Shown: positions 1-8,035, counted from the first letter of the stretch. The stretch: 64,000 bases of DNA from Mesorhizobium sp. NBSH29 (GCF_015500055.1 NZ_CP045492.1:2738501-2802500), one strand, 5' to 3'. Made by a program: numbers and translations. The notes: generated by a model from the letters alone, not told the origin.

Positions 1-156
1 AATGTTTCCATTATCAAGAGCGGCAAGCACAGTCTACGCGGGTGTGCAGCGGCTGACGGAGGATTTGCACTATCCGTTGCGGCTTCGCCAGCAAGCCCTA
101 CTCATTCGACAAGGTGACAGAAGAGCGCTGTGGAACTTCCGAAAGCGATTTATTTC
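1..156. other. Left-edge sequence without a recognisable gene
   Basis: This lies downstream of the minus-strand sugar dehydrogenase and runs to the window edge. I see no convincing reading frame, tRNA or T-tailed hairpin in it. It may hold the end of a gene that lies mostly outside the window. Confidence 0.4.
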
Positions 157-1089
157 CTAGCGAAATTCGTCCACCACATTGCGCTTGCCCAGCATGAAAG
201 CGTCGGCGACATGCTGCAGTGGCGCGAGGTCAACGTCTGACGTGTGGCTGCGAACAAGGTCACTGAAGCGCTTGTAAAGCATCGGGTATTCGGTCTCCGG
301 TTCGTCGTGTACCACGACGCCATCAATGGCGAGCTTTGCACCGCCGCCTGACAACAGCATGGTGCCGCGGTCGGTCTCGGCGTGAATGTCCCAGCTTTGT
401 GGCCCGGTCTGCAGCCAGTCGAGGTCCATCACGACGGGTGCACCCGACGACGTGCGAAATAACACTTTTGCAGCCACCGGGGCATCGCGGTTCGCCGGGA
501 AATCAAGCGAAGCGTCAGTGATGAACATCGCTGGAAAAATATGCGTCATAATCGACAGGGCATTGATGCCCGGATCGAACACGCCAAATCCGCCCGGCTG
601 CCAGATCCAGTCCTGGTCCGGATGCCATCGACGGACATCCTCCTTCCAGATGATTTGTGCTGATGTAAGAGTTGATGCCTGCAGAAACGCCCGCGCGGCC
701 TCCACTGCCGGCGCATAGCGCGAATGCCAGCTGGCAAACAGCGTGACGCCCTGCCGTTCGGCAATGCGCTTCAGCTCTTCCACTTCGCTGACCGTCGCGC
801 CGGGCGGCTTTTCCATGAACACATGCTTGCCGGCCTCCAGCGCTGCCCGCGCCGCGTCAAACCGGAATTTGGGCGGCATGCACAGCGATACCGCGTCAAT
901 CTCGCCTATGTCCGCCAGCAGAGCCTCAATGGTTCCAAAGTTGGGGACGCCCTCGACTGTGCCGTGGCGGCTCGCTGCCGCAATCAAACGGAAATCATCG
1001 TTGGAAGCCAGCGCCGGCAGATGCTGGTCGCGTGCAATCTTGCCGACACCAACAACGGCTATGCGGATCGGCTCAGGGGATTGTGGCAT
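157..1089 (-). CDS. Gfo/Idh/MocA-family sugar dehydrogenase, D-galactose / L-arabinose 1-dehydrogenase type
   Basis: Predicted NAD(P)-dependent oxidoreductase of 310 residues that would oxidise an aldose at C1 to the lactone, in the cytoplasm. The N-terminal Rossmann fold starts with a GVGKIARDQHLPA motif near residues 14-26. The EKPPG signature of the Gfo/Idh/MocA family, with its catalytic lysine, follows near residues 93-97. The stretches KEDVRRWHPDQDWIW and GVFDPGINALSI are ones I recall from the galactose/arabinose 1-dehydrogenases of Azospirillum and rhizobia, which is why I prefer that substrate class to a generic call. It is the last gene of a minus-strand group, separated from the HIT gene by about 196 bases that hold a candidate plus-strand small RNA. 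Family is sure; the exact sugar is inferred. Confidence 0.85.
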   Translation of the reverse strand: MPQSPEPIRIAVVGVGKIARDQHLPALASNDDFRLIAAASRHGTVEGVPNFGTIEALLADIGEIDAVSLCMPPKFRFDAARAALEAGKHVFMEKPPGATVSEVEELKRIAERQGVTLFASWHSRYAPAVEAARAFLQASTLTSAQIIWKEDVRRWHPDQDWIWQPGGFGVFDPGINALSIMTHIFPAMFITDASLDFPANRDAPVAAKVLFRTSSGAPVVMDLDWLQTGPQSWDIHAETDRGTMLLSGGGAKLAIDGVVVHDEPETEYPMLYKRFSDLVRSHTSDVDLAPLQHVADAFMLGKRNVVDEFR

Positions 1090-1180
1090 GGGTTGGCTCT
1101 CGACTGGGGAAGCGTTACTTCCGATCTACAGCCGGTGCGGGAAGACGGCAAGCAAGCTCTGCAGAACGCCATGGAGTGGA

Positions 1181-1286
1181 TGTGAAGACACCGTTCATGC
1201 GGCCAGCGGTTTAGAGCCGGGACGGTCTCGACCGTCACACGCAGCCTTTGCCACCCGGTAAGAGCCCCTTCCGGGTGGACTTTTTT
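1181..1286 (+). ncRNA. Candidate trans-acting small RNA with its own terminator
   Basis: The gap between two minus-strand genes carries plus-strand RNA-like structure. There is a hairpin GACGGT-CTCG-ACCGTC at 1221-1236, then an 8-bp stem CCACCCGG/CCGGGTGG at 1251-1258 and 1271-1278, followed by a run of six T at 1281-1286. The T-run sits only on the plus-strand side, so the terminator cannot serve either flanking gene, and no plus-strand gene lies upstream. The 5' end is a guess. The overall plan, including the CAGCCTTTGCCACCCGG stretch, resembles my recollection of the alphaproteobacterial suhB/mmgR RNA family, but I could not check this. An Rfam covariance scan would decide it. Confidence 0.5.
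1251..1286 (+). terminator. Intrinsic terminator on the plus strand
   Basis: An 8-bp GC-rich stem (CCACCCGG / CCGGGTGG) with a 12-base loop is followed after two bases by TTTTTT. It faces away from both neighbouring minus-strand genes and its T-run touches the stop codon of the HIT gene. It is best explained as the end of a plus-strand small RNA. Confidence 0.7.
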
Positions 1287-1723
1287 CAGCCAAGGCTGGC
1301 CAGCGCCGCCCTGATCTTCTCGGCGTTGGTTGCCAGAATTTCAGGCTTTTCCATGCTGCCGGTATGCGGTTTCAAGGCAATGCCCTCGAAGCGTGGGATC
1401 ACATGGACATGCAAGTGAAACATGCTCTGCCCGCCGGCGGCCTCGTTGAACTGCATTACGGTGACACCATCAGCCGCAAACGCGCTCTTCACAGCGCGGG
1501 CAAGCTTCTGCGCAGTCGCCATGACAGCTGACAGGCTCTCCGGCGACGCGTCGAGCAGATTGCGGGCCGGCGCCTTTGGCAGCACCAGACAATGGCCTTC
1601 GCCCTGCGGCATCACATCCATGATCGCCAGAGTGTCGGCATCCTCGAAGATCTTGTGCGACGGGATTTCGCCGCGCAGGATTTTGGCGAAGATGTTTTGC
1701 GGATCGTAGAGAGGGGCGGTCAT
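1286..1723 (-). CDS. HIT family protein (histidine triad hydrolase)
   Basis: A 145-residue HIT-superfamily protein, a small cytoplasmic nucleotide hydrolase or transferase that usually attacks nucleoside phosphoramidates or dinucleoside polyphosphates. The histidine triad HLHVHV, with histidines at about 103, 105 and 107, lies in the expected C-terminal place. The N-terminal FAKILRGEIPSHKIFED stretch is typical of the HinT/HIT group, and the length is normal. The ATG at 1721-1723 has only a weak purine stretch in front of it. A seven-copy TTCACCA repeat (minus-strand sense) begins nine bases upstream, where a ribosome binding site would normally lie. It probably shares a transcript with the acyltransferase upstream. 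Natural substrate unknown. Confidence 0.9.
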   Translation of the reverse strand: MTAPLYDPQNIFAKILRGEIPSHKIFEDADTLAIMDVMPQGEGHCLVLPKAPARNLLDASPESLSAVMATAQKLARAVKSAFAADGVTVMQFNEAAGGQSMFHLHVHVIPRFEGIALKPHTGSMEKPEILATNAEKIRAALASLG

Positions 1724-1732
1724 GGCGGCTCG

Positions 1733-1784
1733 TGGTGAATGGTGAATGGTGAATGGTGAATGGTGAATGGTGAATGGTGAATGG
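1733..1784. repeat. Heptanucleotide tandem repeat, seven perfect copies
   Basis: The unit TGGTGAA is repeated seven times without error from 1733 to 1781, with a partial copy to 1784. It lies between the acyltransferase gene and the HIT gene and abuts the HIT start codon (nine bases away). Perfect short arrays of this kind are prone to slipped-strand length change. As the unit is 7 bp and the array is untranslated, a copy change would alter spacing or leader structure rather than reading frame. Confidence 0.95.
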
Positions 1785-1824
1785 AAGGTGGCAGGTGTGC
1801 GCTCGTTGTCAACGGCGATGGTGA

Positions 1825-3036
1825 TCAGCCGCTGGTTTTCCTGAATGGCGCATGAGCGCCGAGATAATCACCAATCTGGGTCACCTCGCGCCGTTCATGC
1901 TCGAGATAGTCGGAGACGGCACGGCGCAGGCCGGGGTGGGAGATGTAGTGAGCCGAATGAACGGTGACGGGCAGGTAGCCACGCGCCAGCTTGTGCTCGC
2001 CCTGCGCGCCCGCTTCCACCACTTTCAGCCCTCTGGCGATCGCGAAATCGATGGCCTGATGATAGCAGACCTCGAAATGCAGGTACGGGTGTTCCTCGAT
2101 GCATCCCCAGTTGCGCCCATAGAGCGCGTCTGAGCCGATGAAATTGATCGCGCCGGCAATGTAGCGATTGTCCCGTTTGGCCATCACCAGAAGCACGTCA
2201 TCAGCCATACGTTCGCCAAGGAGCGAAAAGAAACGGCGGTTGAGATAAGGCCGGCCCCATTTGCGCTCGCCGGTATCCATGTAGAAGGCGTAGAAATCGT
2301 CCCACACGCGTTCGGTCAAATCCGCGCCGGTCAGCCACTCGATGGTGATGCCGCCCTCAAGCGCTGCGCGGCGTTCCTTTTTCAGCGCCTTGCGCTTGCG
2401 CGAGGCGAGGCAGCCGAGAAAATCGTCATAGGTGCCATAGCCCGCATTGTGAAAATGAAACTGCTGGTCGGTGCGATGCAGAAAGCCTGCGCCCTCCAGC
2501 GCGCTGATATCGCCGTCTTGCCCGAAAGTGACGTGGGCAGAGGACACACCCAGCCGGTCCGTCATCTGTCTCAGCCCTGATGCGAGCGCTGCCCGCACCG
2601 CCGACGGGTCCACCCCGTCGCGGCGTGTCAGAAGCCGTGGCCCTGTTACCGGTGTGAACGGGACCGATGCCTGGAGTTTTGGATAATAGCGCCCGCCAGC
2701 ACGTTCAAACGCGTCGGCCCAACCATGGTCAAACACATATTCGCCCTGGCTGTGGTTTTTGGCGTAGCAGGGCAGGGCGCCGAGCAGGCTGCCATCCGGT
2801 GCTTCCAGACGCAGATGATGGCCCTGCCAGCCGGTGGCCGGAGACGCGCAGCCGGATTCCTCGACAATGGTCAAAAAGTCATAAGAGACAAAGGGATTGT
2901 AGGCCCCGTCACCGCGCCCGGTACCGGAAAGGCTGCCCCATTCGCTGCGGGGAAATGCGCCGATGGAACTGACGGGACGGATGATGAAACTGCCCCCATC
3001 GTGATCCGTCAGATCGTTGCCCCCGCTTGTTTTCAT
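1825..3036 (-). CDS. GNAT / FemAB-like acyltransferase family protein (COG3146, DUF482)
   Basis: A 403-residue protein of the family annotated as 'peptidogalycan biosynthesis' or GNAT-like acyltransferases, related in fold to FemAB aminoacyl transferases. Recognisable family stretches include the N-terminal NPFVSYDFLTIVEESGCASP, FDHGWADAFERAGGRYYPKLQ and, near the C-terminus, EAGAQGEHKLARGYLP. There is no signal peptide or membrane span, so it should be cytosolic. Substrate and reaction are not established for this family. It lies 66 bases after the glycerophosphodiesterase gene and about 100 bases before the HIT gene, all on the minus strand, consistent with one transcript. The chosen ATG has no strong ribosome binding site, so the exact start is uncertain. 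Confidence 0.8.
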   Translation of the reverse strand: MKTSGGNDLTDHDGGSFIIRPVSSIGAFPRSEWGSLSGTGRGDGAYNPFVSYDFLTIVEESGCASPATGWQGHHLRLEAPDGSLLGALPCYAKNHSQGEYVFDHGWADAFERAGGRYYPKLQASVPFTPVTGPRLLTRRDGVDPSAVRAALASGLRQMTDRLGVSSAHVTFGQDGDISALEGAGFLHRTDQQFHFHNAGYGTYDDFLGCLASRKRKALKKERRAALEGGITIEWLTGADLTERVWDDFYAFYMDTGERKWGRPYLNRRFFSLLGERMADDVLLVMAKRDNRYIAGAINFIGSDALYGRNWGCIEEHPYLHFEVCYHQAIDFAIARGLKVVEAGAQGEHKLARGYLPVTVHSAHYISHPGLRRAVSDYLEHERREVTQIGDYLGAHAPFRKTSG

Positions 3037-3102
3037 CTGTCTTAGATATTCCGCAGCACGCCCGCCGCAAGGGGTTCTTCACCATCGAAAGGCGCGCCAC
3101 CC

Positions 3103-3837
3103 TTATGCGACCGGCGCGGCCTCCGGCATAAAACCCTCAAACGTCATCTGGTCGACGTGATCAAAGGTTTTGGTCACGGCTGCCTTGTCGCGCACCGTCC
3201 ATGAGATTACCGGCATGGAAAGGCGCTCGCGCACGAATGAGATGAACGGGTTAGGTAGATCGAACACGCCATAGGACACGAATGAAATGCCGTTCGCCAG
3301 CATGGAAAAATGCTGCTCGATTTCGTGCGGCAGCGCTCCGCACGCCGTCAGGCCAGCCGGAATGTCGCCGGAATGGGCGGGGAACTGGCGGATCAGCCAA
3401 TGATCAAATGACATGATGGCTGCCTCGCCGCCATAGCCGCGGAGTTTCTCGCACACGCGCTCGACCAGCCCGTCATCATGGCCCGGAACTCCCTTCAGCT
3501 CGACCACAATCGGCACCCGCCCGGCAACCAGCGCCAGCATCTGGTCGAGCGTCGGCACGCGCTCATCCGTGCCGCCAATGGCAAGAGACGTCAACTCGCC
3601 GGCGCTGCGCTGCCATACCTCGCCTTCGGTCCCGGTCAGCCGTTTGAGGTTGCGGTCGTGAAAAACCACCGGCACGCCGTCGGAGGTCAGGTGGACGTCG
3701 CATTCGATAGCATAACCGTGCACGGCTGCCGCCTCGAACGCGGCCAGCGTGTTCTCCCACCGCGTCTTGTTCATGTCATGCAGGCCGCGATGGGCAATCG
3801 GCTGGCGCACAAGCCAGGACAGCTGTTCGTTACGCAT
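3103..3837 (-). CDS. Glycerophosphodiester phosphodiesterase family protein
   Basis: A 244-residue GDPD-type TIM-barrel phosphodiesterase, expected to release glycerol 3-phosphate and an alcohol from glycerophosphodiesters. Motifs are in family order: PIAHRGLHD (catalytic histidine) near residue 13, ENTLAAFEAA near 27, ECDVHLTSDGVPVVFHD near 44-60 with the metal-binding acids and second histidine, and VELKG near 108. No signal peptide is seen, so it is likely cytoplasmic. The frame stays open upstream to 3984, but that extension overlaps the ridA gene and does not look like the family. The ATG at 3835-3837, 19 bases after the ridA stop, is the better start. Together with ridA and the acyltransferase it forms a tight minus-strand group. 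Confidence 0.88.
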   Translation of the reverse strand: MRNEQLSWLVRQPIAHRGLHDMNKTRWENTLAAFEAAAVHGYAIECDVHLTSDGVPVVFHDRNLKRLTGTEGEVWQRSAGELTSLAIGGTDERVPTLDQMLALVAGRVPIVVELKGVPGHDDGLVERVCEKLRGYGGEAAIMSFDHWLIRQFPAHSGDIPAGLTACGALPHEIEQHFSMLANGISFVSYGVFDLPNPFISFVRERLSMPVISWTVRDKAAVTKTFDHVDQMTFEGFMPEAAPVA

Positions 3838-3856
3838 TGGCGGCAGGCCTTCCGGT

Positions 3857-4321
3857 TCAGGCAGTTTCAATGATGGCGTCGATTTCCACCGCTGCGTTGA
3901 GCGGCAGTGCGGCAACGCCAACCGCTGCGCGCGCGTGCCGTCCGGCATCGCCCAGCACTGCGGCAAGAAAATCGGATGCGCCATTGGCGACCAGATGCTG
4001 CTCGGTAAAGTCGGCAGATGACGCCACGAAGACAGTGATCCGCACCACCCGCTTTATTTTGCCCAAATCGCCGAGTGCGGCCTTTGCCTGCGCCAGAATG
4101 TTGATGGCGCAATATTTCGCTGCTTCCTGCCCGGCGGCGACATCGACATCACGGCCGAGCTGGCCGGTTGCGGAAAGTTTGCCGTCTTTCATCGGCAACT
4201 GGCCGGACGTGAACAGAAGGTTGCCGCTTTGCATGAAGGGCAGGTAGTTTGCCGCTGGCGCAGCAGCCGCGGGGAGGGTCACGCCGAGTTCCGCAAGGCG
4301 GCTTTCGATTGTGTCTGTCAT
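3857..4321 (-). CDS. RidA/YjgF family protein (reactive imine/enamine deaminase-like)
   Basis: A 154-residue member of the RidA (YjgF/YER057c/UK114) superfamily. Archetypal members hydrolyse reactive enamine/imine intermediates made by PLP enzymes. It has the family features LLFTSGQLP near residue 36-44, a central LGDLGKIKRVVRITVFVASS and a C-terminal LPLNAAVEIDAIIE. The usual catalytic arginine context near the C-terminus (for example RxxV in YjgF) appears as ARAAVGVAALPLNAAVEID, so it may belong to a subgroup with another substrate. The start MTDTIESRLAELG at 4321 is preceded by AGGA at good spacing; the upstream in-frame extension to 4426 is not family-like. It is first in the minus-strand group and divergent from eipB. 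Confidence 0.85.
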   Translation of the reverse strand: MTDTIESRLAELGVTLPAAAAPAANYLPFMQSGNLLFTSGQLPMKDGKLSATGQLGRDVDVAAGQEAAKYCAINILAQAKAALGDLGKIKRVVRITVFVASSADFTEQHLVANGASDFLAAVLGDAGRHARAAVGVAALPLNAAVEIDAIIETA

Positions 4322-4461
4322 GTCCAAAATTCCTGTTTCATGCTGGCCGTCGGGGCACCGGCGTCGAAGGTGCAATGTTTGCCTCGCTTCCGCCATGACT
4401 TTTTTTATTGTACCTGATGTGGGCACGCTCGTTTGGAACCGTGCCGACTGGAGTCTCCTTC

Positions 4462-5280
4462 ATGCGCGCATCGCGCCTTTTTGCCCTTTCCCTTCTGATT
4501 GCTTCGGTTTCAGCTCCGGCATTGTCCGCGCCGCTTCTGGCCCCGCACCGCGCGGTTTATGATCTGGCGCTCGACAATGCGTCGGACCGTTCCGGCATCA
4601 CCGGGCTCACCGGTCGGATGGTTTACGAGTTCAATGGGTCGGCCTGTGAGGGTTACACGGTCAACTTCCGATTTGTCACCCGCATCGATACCGGCGAATC
4701 AACGCGCCTGACCGATCAGCAGACGACGACCTTTGAAGATGCCGAGGGCAAGAATTTTTCGTTTGTGACGAAAAGCTTCGTCGATCAGGCGCTTGATCGC
4801 GAAGTGCGGGGCACCGCCACGCGTGAAGCGTCAAAGCTGACTGTCGAAATGGAAAAACCGGACCAAGACACGATCGACCTGCGTGCCACCCAGTTTCCCA
4901 CCCAGCATTTGATCGAACTTCTTGGCAAGGCGGAAGCGGGGGAGAACTTTTACGAGACCAGTCTGTTCGACGGGTCGGAAGATGCTGACAAGGTCATGAC
5001 CACCACCGTGGTGATCGGCAAGCCGGTTGAGACAGGGAAAGACGATCCTGAAATGCCGGCGCTCACGCCGCTTGCAAAGGACAAATTCTGGCCGGTCGAT
5101 ATCGCCTATTTCGATGAATCGAAAACCGGTGGCGAGGAACTGCCGCAATACCGGATCAGCTTCAAGATGTATAAGAATGGCCTGACCCGCGACCTGATGA
5201 TGGACTACGGCGACTTCTCGATGAAGGGCAAGCTGGTCAATCTGTTGCTGTTCGACAGGCCAAAGCCCTGCAAGAAATGA
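4462..5280 (+). CDS. eipB: EipB-like periplasmic envelope integrity protein (DUF1849)
   Basis: A 272-residue secreted protein of the DUF1849/EipB family, which in Brucella supports cell-envelope integrity as a periplasmic beta-spiral protein. A signal peptide covers about residues 1-23 (LFALSLLIASVSAPALSA). APHRAVYDLAL at residues 27-37 begins the mature fold. Two cysteines, C62 (SACEGY) and C270 in the last residues (KPCKK), match the long-range disulfide that I recall for Brucella EipB. The start chosen is the ATG at 4462, which gives a proper signal peptide and follows a GGAGTCTCC stretch; the frame is open upstream to 4408. The gene is divergent from ridA and followed after 22 bases by the DUF4031 gene. 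Confidence 0.85.
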   Translation: MRASRLFALSLLIASVSAPALSAPLLAPHRAVYDLALDNASDRSGITGLTGRMVYEFNGSACEGYTVNFRFVTRIDTGESTRLTDQQTTTFEDAEGKNFSFVTKSFVDQALDREVRGTATREASKLTVEMEKPDQDTIDLRATQFPTQHLIELLGKAEAGENFYETSLFDGSEDADKVMTTTVVIGKPVETGKDDPEMPALTPLAKDKFWPVDIAYFDESKTGGEELPQYRISFKMYKNGLTRDLMMDYGDFSMKGKLVNLLLFDRPKPCKK

Positions 5281-5302
5281 TGCCTGACAAGCGGCTGTGC
5301 CG

Positions 5303-5629
5303 ATGGCCGTCTATGTAGACGCGGCAATCTGGAAATGGGCCGGTCGCAACTGGTGCCATCTGATGGCCGACGATGTGGCGGAACTGCATCGGTTTGCCGC
5401 CCGCCTTGGCGTCAACCGTCTGGTCTACCAGGGCCCGCCGCGCACTTCTGCGCCGCATTACGACATCACCGCCTATGAGCGCAGCCGCGCGATTCTGCTT
5501 GGCGCCAAAGCGTGCACACGCGAGGAGATTGTTGCGGTTTTCCGCCGTGTGCGTGTGAAGAACGGCAAGGTGGCGCGGCCGAAGCGGCCAGACCCGCTTA
5601 CCAGTGGATTGGCGGGCAATCCGCGCTGA
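5303..5629 (+). CDS. DUF4031 domain-containing small protein
   Basis: A basic protein of 108 residues with the DUF4031 pattern: AVYVDAAIWKWAGRNWCHL at the N-terminus, DDVAELHRFAARLGV, then PHYDITAYERSRAILLGA. The function of this family is unknown to me. No membrane span or signal peptide is present. A GTG two codons upstream (5297) is an alternative start. It follows eipB after 22 bases and may be co-transcribed. Its stop lies 10 bases from the stop of the convergent EamA gene. Confidence 0.75.
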   Translation: MAVYVDAAIWKWAGRNWCHLMADDVAELHRFAARLGVNRLVYQGPPRTSAPHYDITAYERSRAILLGAKACTREEIVAVFRRVRVKNGKVARPKRPDPLTSGLAGNPR

Positions 5630-5639
5630 AGCAAAGCTG

Positions 5640-6503
5640 TCAGCTGGCGAATTTCTTCGCCCCGGCCACGCAGCAGACCACTGCCAATGTCACCAGAAAC
5701 ATCATCGGACTAACTTCTTCGCGAAGCAGCAGCCCCGCAAGGGCCAGCCCGAAAAAGGGTTGCAGCAACTGCAATTGCCCGACAGCGGCAATGCCGCCCA
5801 GAGCCAACCCGCGATACCAGAACACAAAGCCGATCAGCATCGAAAAGACAGACACATAGGCAAAGCTTGCCCATGCCGGGCCGCTGATGCCTGAAAGCGT
5901 CGACGGCATCGTGTAAAGCGCCAGCGCAAGCATCAGCGGCAGCGACACGACCAGCGCCCAGGAAATCACCTGCCAGCCGCCCAGCCGGCGCGACAGTTTC
6001 GCGCCTTCGGCGTAGCCCAGCCCGCAGGCAATGACGGCAGCGACCATGAGAAGATCGCCAAGCGGTGCAGCCGTGATGCCCTGCGACAGGGCGAAGCCCG
6101 CGACCAGCGCACTGCCAAGGCAAGAGAACACCCAAAATACCGGGCGAGGGCGCTCGCCACCGCGCAGCACGCCGAATATTGCGGTTGCCAGGGGCAGCAG
6201 CCCGATGAAAACGATGGAGTGTGCGGCGGTGATGTGTTTCAGCGCAAGCGCCGTAAGCAATGGAAATCCGACAACCACGCCGAGCGCCACAATGATGAGA
6301 GGAAAGAGATCGCTGCGTGCCGGTCGTTTCTCTCGAAACAGCAACAGCAGGCAGACACCGAGTGCACCAGCGACGGCTGCCCGTGCAACGGTCAGAAACA
6401 CCGGGTCAAAGTCCATCACGGCGATGCGCGTGGCCGGCAAGGAGCCGCTGAAGATCAGCACACCCAGAAACCCGCTGATCCATCCGCCGGTCGTCTTGTC
6501 CAT
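5640..6503 (-). CDS. EamA/DMT superfamily transporter (putative metabolite exporter)
   Basis: A 287-residue inner-membrane protein with about ten hydrophobic segments arranged as two EamA repeats. It is expected to export small metabolites such as amino acids or amines, but the substrate cannot be read from sequence. Typical features are the glycine-rich first helix (GGWISGFLGVLIFSGSLPATRIA) and the C-terminal LALGGIAAVGQLQLLQPFFGLALAGLLLREE, characteristic of EamA repeat ends. The start at 6503 (MDKTTGG) has a GAGGGAG ribosome binding site 7-8 bases upstream; the frame is open to 6572. It is divergent from a MocR-type regulator across 105 bases containing a repeat-rich operator region, so that regulator probably controls it. 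Confidence 0.87.
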   Translation of the reverse strand: MDKTTGGWISGFLGVLIFSGSLPATRIAVMDFDPVFLTVARAAVAGALGVCLLLLFREKRPARSDLFPLIIVALGVVVGFPLLTALALKHITAAHSIVFIGLLPLATAIFGVLRGGERPRPVFWVFSCLGSALVAGFALSQGITAAPLGDLLMVAAVIACGLGYAEGAKLSRRLGGWQVISWALVVSLPLMLALALYTMPSTLSGISGPAWASFAYVSVFSMLIGFVFWYRGLALGGIAAVGQLQLLQPFFGLALAGLLLREEVSPMMFLVTLAVVCCVAGAKKFAS

Positions 6504-6566
6504 GTTATTCTCCCTCGTGGCCATCCGTAGTGGCGAAAAGGAGATGGCGCGGCCAGAGACAGTGCG

Positions 6567-6607
6567 GTACAATATCTATAAACCGTATTGGTTTCCGGTG
6601 CAGTACA
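6567..6607. promoter_or_regulatory. Putative MocR operator/promoter region between divergent genes
   Basis: In the gap between the EamA and MocR genes, GTACA occurs as a direct repeat at 6567-6571 and 6603-6607. Between the copies is the dyad AAACC-gtatt-GGTTT (6580-6594). MocR/PdxR regulators commonly bind such repeat and inverted-repeat combinations in the divergent promoter they share with their target. Binding here is inferred. Confidence 0.5.
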
Positions 6608-6608
6608 G

Positions 6609-8012
6609 ATGGATGATGCAGGCGTGAAAATGGTACAGGGCGATACCAGGATCGCCTTTGTGATGCAGTCGATCCGTCAACGGATCGCCGGGCGCAGCCT
6701 CACGCCCGGGGCAAAGCTGCCGTCGATCCGTGGGTTGGCCACCACGATGCACATCTCCAAATCAACGGTGGTCGAAGCCTATGAGCGGCTTTCCGCCGAA
6801 GGGGTCATCAGGTCGCGTCCGGGTTCCGGCTATTTTGTCGCCGCACCGCTTGCGCCGCTCTCGCTGGCCGACATCGGTCCAAAGCTTGATCGGGCGGTGG
6901 ATCCACTGTGGATTTCCCGCCAGTCGCTGGAGCAGGGCGATGATCTGCTAAAGCCCGGCTGTGGCTGGCTTCCGCCATCATGGATGCCGCATGATGCCAT
7001 GCGACGCGCCCTGCGTTCACTCGCCCGGCGTGATAATTCGACGCTTTCCGATTACGGCACGCCGCTCGGTCTCCCGGCGCTGCGCCAGGTTCTGGCGCGT
7101 CGCCTTGCCGGCCATGGCGTGGAAGCTGCTCTTGCGCAGATCGTCCTCACCGAATCGGGCACGCAGGCGATTGACCTGATCTGCCGCTTCTTGATCGAGC
7201 CGGGCGACACGGTGCTGGTCGACGACCCTTGCTATTTCAATTTCCACGCCCTTCTGAGAGCTCACCGCGCCAACATTGTCAGTGTCGCCTACACCCCGTC
7301 GGGGCCTGACATCGCGCAGCTGGAACAGGTTCTGTCCGCGCACAGGCCGCGCCTCTACATCACCAATTCCGGCGTCCATAATCCCACCGGAGCGGTGCTT
7401 TCGCCGGTGATGGCACACCGCGTGCTAAAACTCGCCGACCAGTTCGACCTCACAATTGTGGAGGACGACATCTTTGCCGATTTTGAAACCGCGCCCGCGC
7501 CGCGACTGGCCGCATTCGACGGGCTGCAACGGGTCATCCAGATTGGAAGCTTTTCAAAAACGCTGTCGGCCTCTGTGCGCTGCGGTTTCATCGTCGCGCG
7601 TCCTGACTGGATTGAGGGTCTGACCGACCTGAAAATCGCCACCAGTTTTGCCGGAGCCAATTTTTCCGCCGAACTTGTATTGGCGCTGTTGGTGGACGGC
7701 AGCTATCGAAAGCACATGGAGGCGCTGCGTGATCGGCTTGCCCGCGTCATGCAGGAAACATCTGCCGAACTGAAAAGCATCGGTATCGAGCCATGGCTGC
7801 AACCGTCCGCTGGCATGTTTTTGTGGTGCCGCCTGCCGGAAGGCGTTGATGCGGCTGCCATGGCCCGCCATGCGCTGAACAAGGACAATTTGGTGCTGGC
7901 TCCCGGCAACGTATTCAGCCAATCACAATCGGCCAAAAGCTTCATGCGGTTCAACGTGGCGCAGATGGAGGATGCGCGTATCTGGCCCGCGCTGTCGAGC
8001 GCGATGAGGTGA
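6609..8012 (+). CDS. MocR/PdxR-type PLP-dependent transcriptional regulator
   Basis: A 467-residue fusion of an N-terminal GntR winged helix (about residues 12-78, with LPSIRGLATTMHISKSTVVEAY as recognition region) to a fold-type I aminotransferase-like domain (about 110-460). In the latter HNPTG is at 257-261, EDDIF near 286-290, and the PLP lysine is predicted at K317 in SFSKTLSASVRCG. Such proteins sense an amino compound or pyridoxal phosphate and regulate a neighbouring gene, often divergent. Here that neighbour is an EamA exporter. The start at 6609 avoids overlap with most of the operator region; ATG codons at 6588 and 6630 are alternatives. Effector unknown. Confidence 0.9.
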   Translation: MDDAGVKMVQGDTRIAFVMQSIRQRIAGRSLTPGAKLPSIRGLATTMHISKSTVVEAYERLSAEGVIRSRPGSGYFVAAPLAPLSLADIGPKLDRAVDPLWISRQSLEQGDDLLKPGCGWLPPSWMPHDAMRRALRSLARRDNSTLSDYGTPLGLPALRQVLARRLAGHGVEAALAQIVLTESGTQAIDLICRFLIEPGDTVLVDDPCYFNFHALLRAHRANIVSVAYTPSGPDIAQLEQVLSAHRPRLYITNSGVHNPTGAVLSPVMAHRVLKLADQFDLTIVEDDIFADFETAPAPRLAAFDGLQRVIQIGSFSKTLSASVRCGFIVARPDWIEGLTDLKIATSFAGANFSAELVLALLVDGSYRKHMEALRDRLARVMQETSAELKSIGIEPWLQPSAGMFLWCRLPEGVDAAAMARHALNKDNLVLAPGNVFSQSQSAKSFMRFNVAQMEDARIWPALSSAMR

Positions 8013-8035
8013 AGGCACTTGATTCTAGCGTCAAT

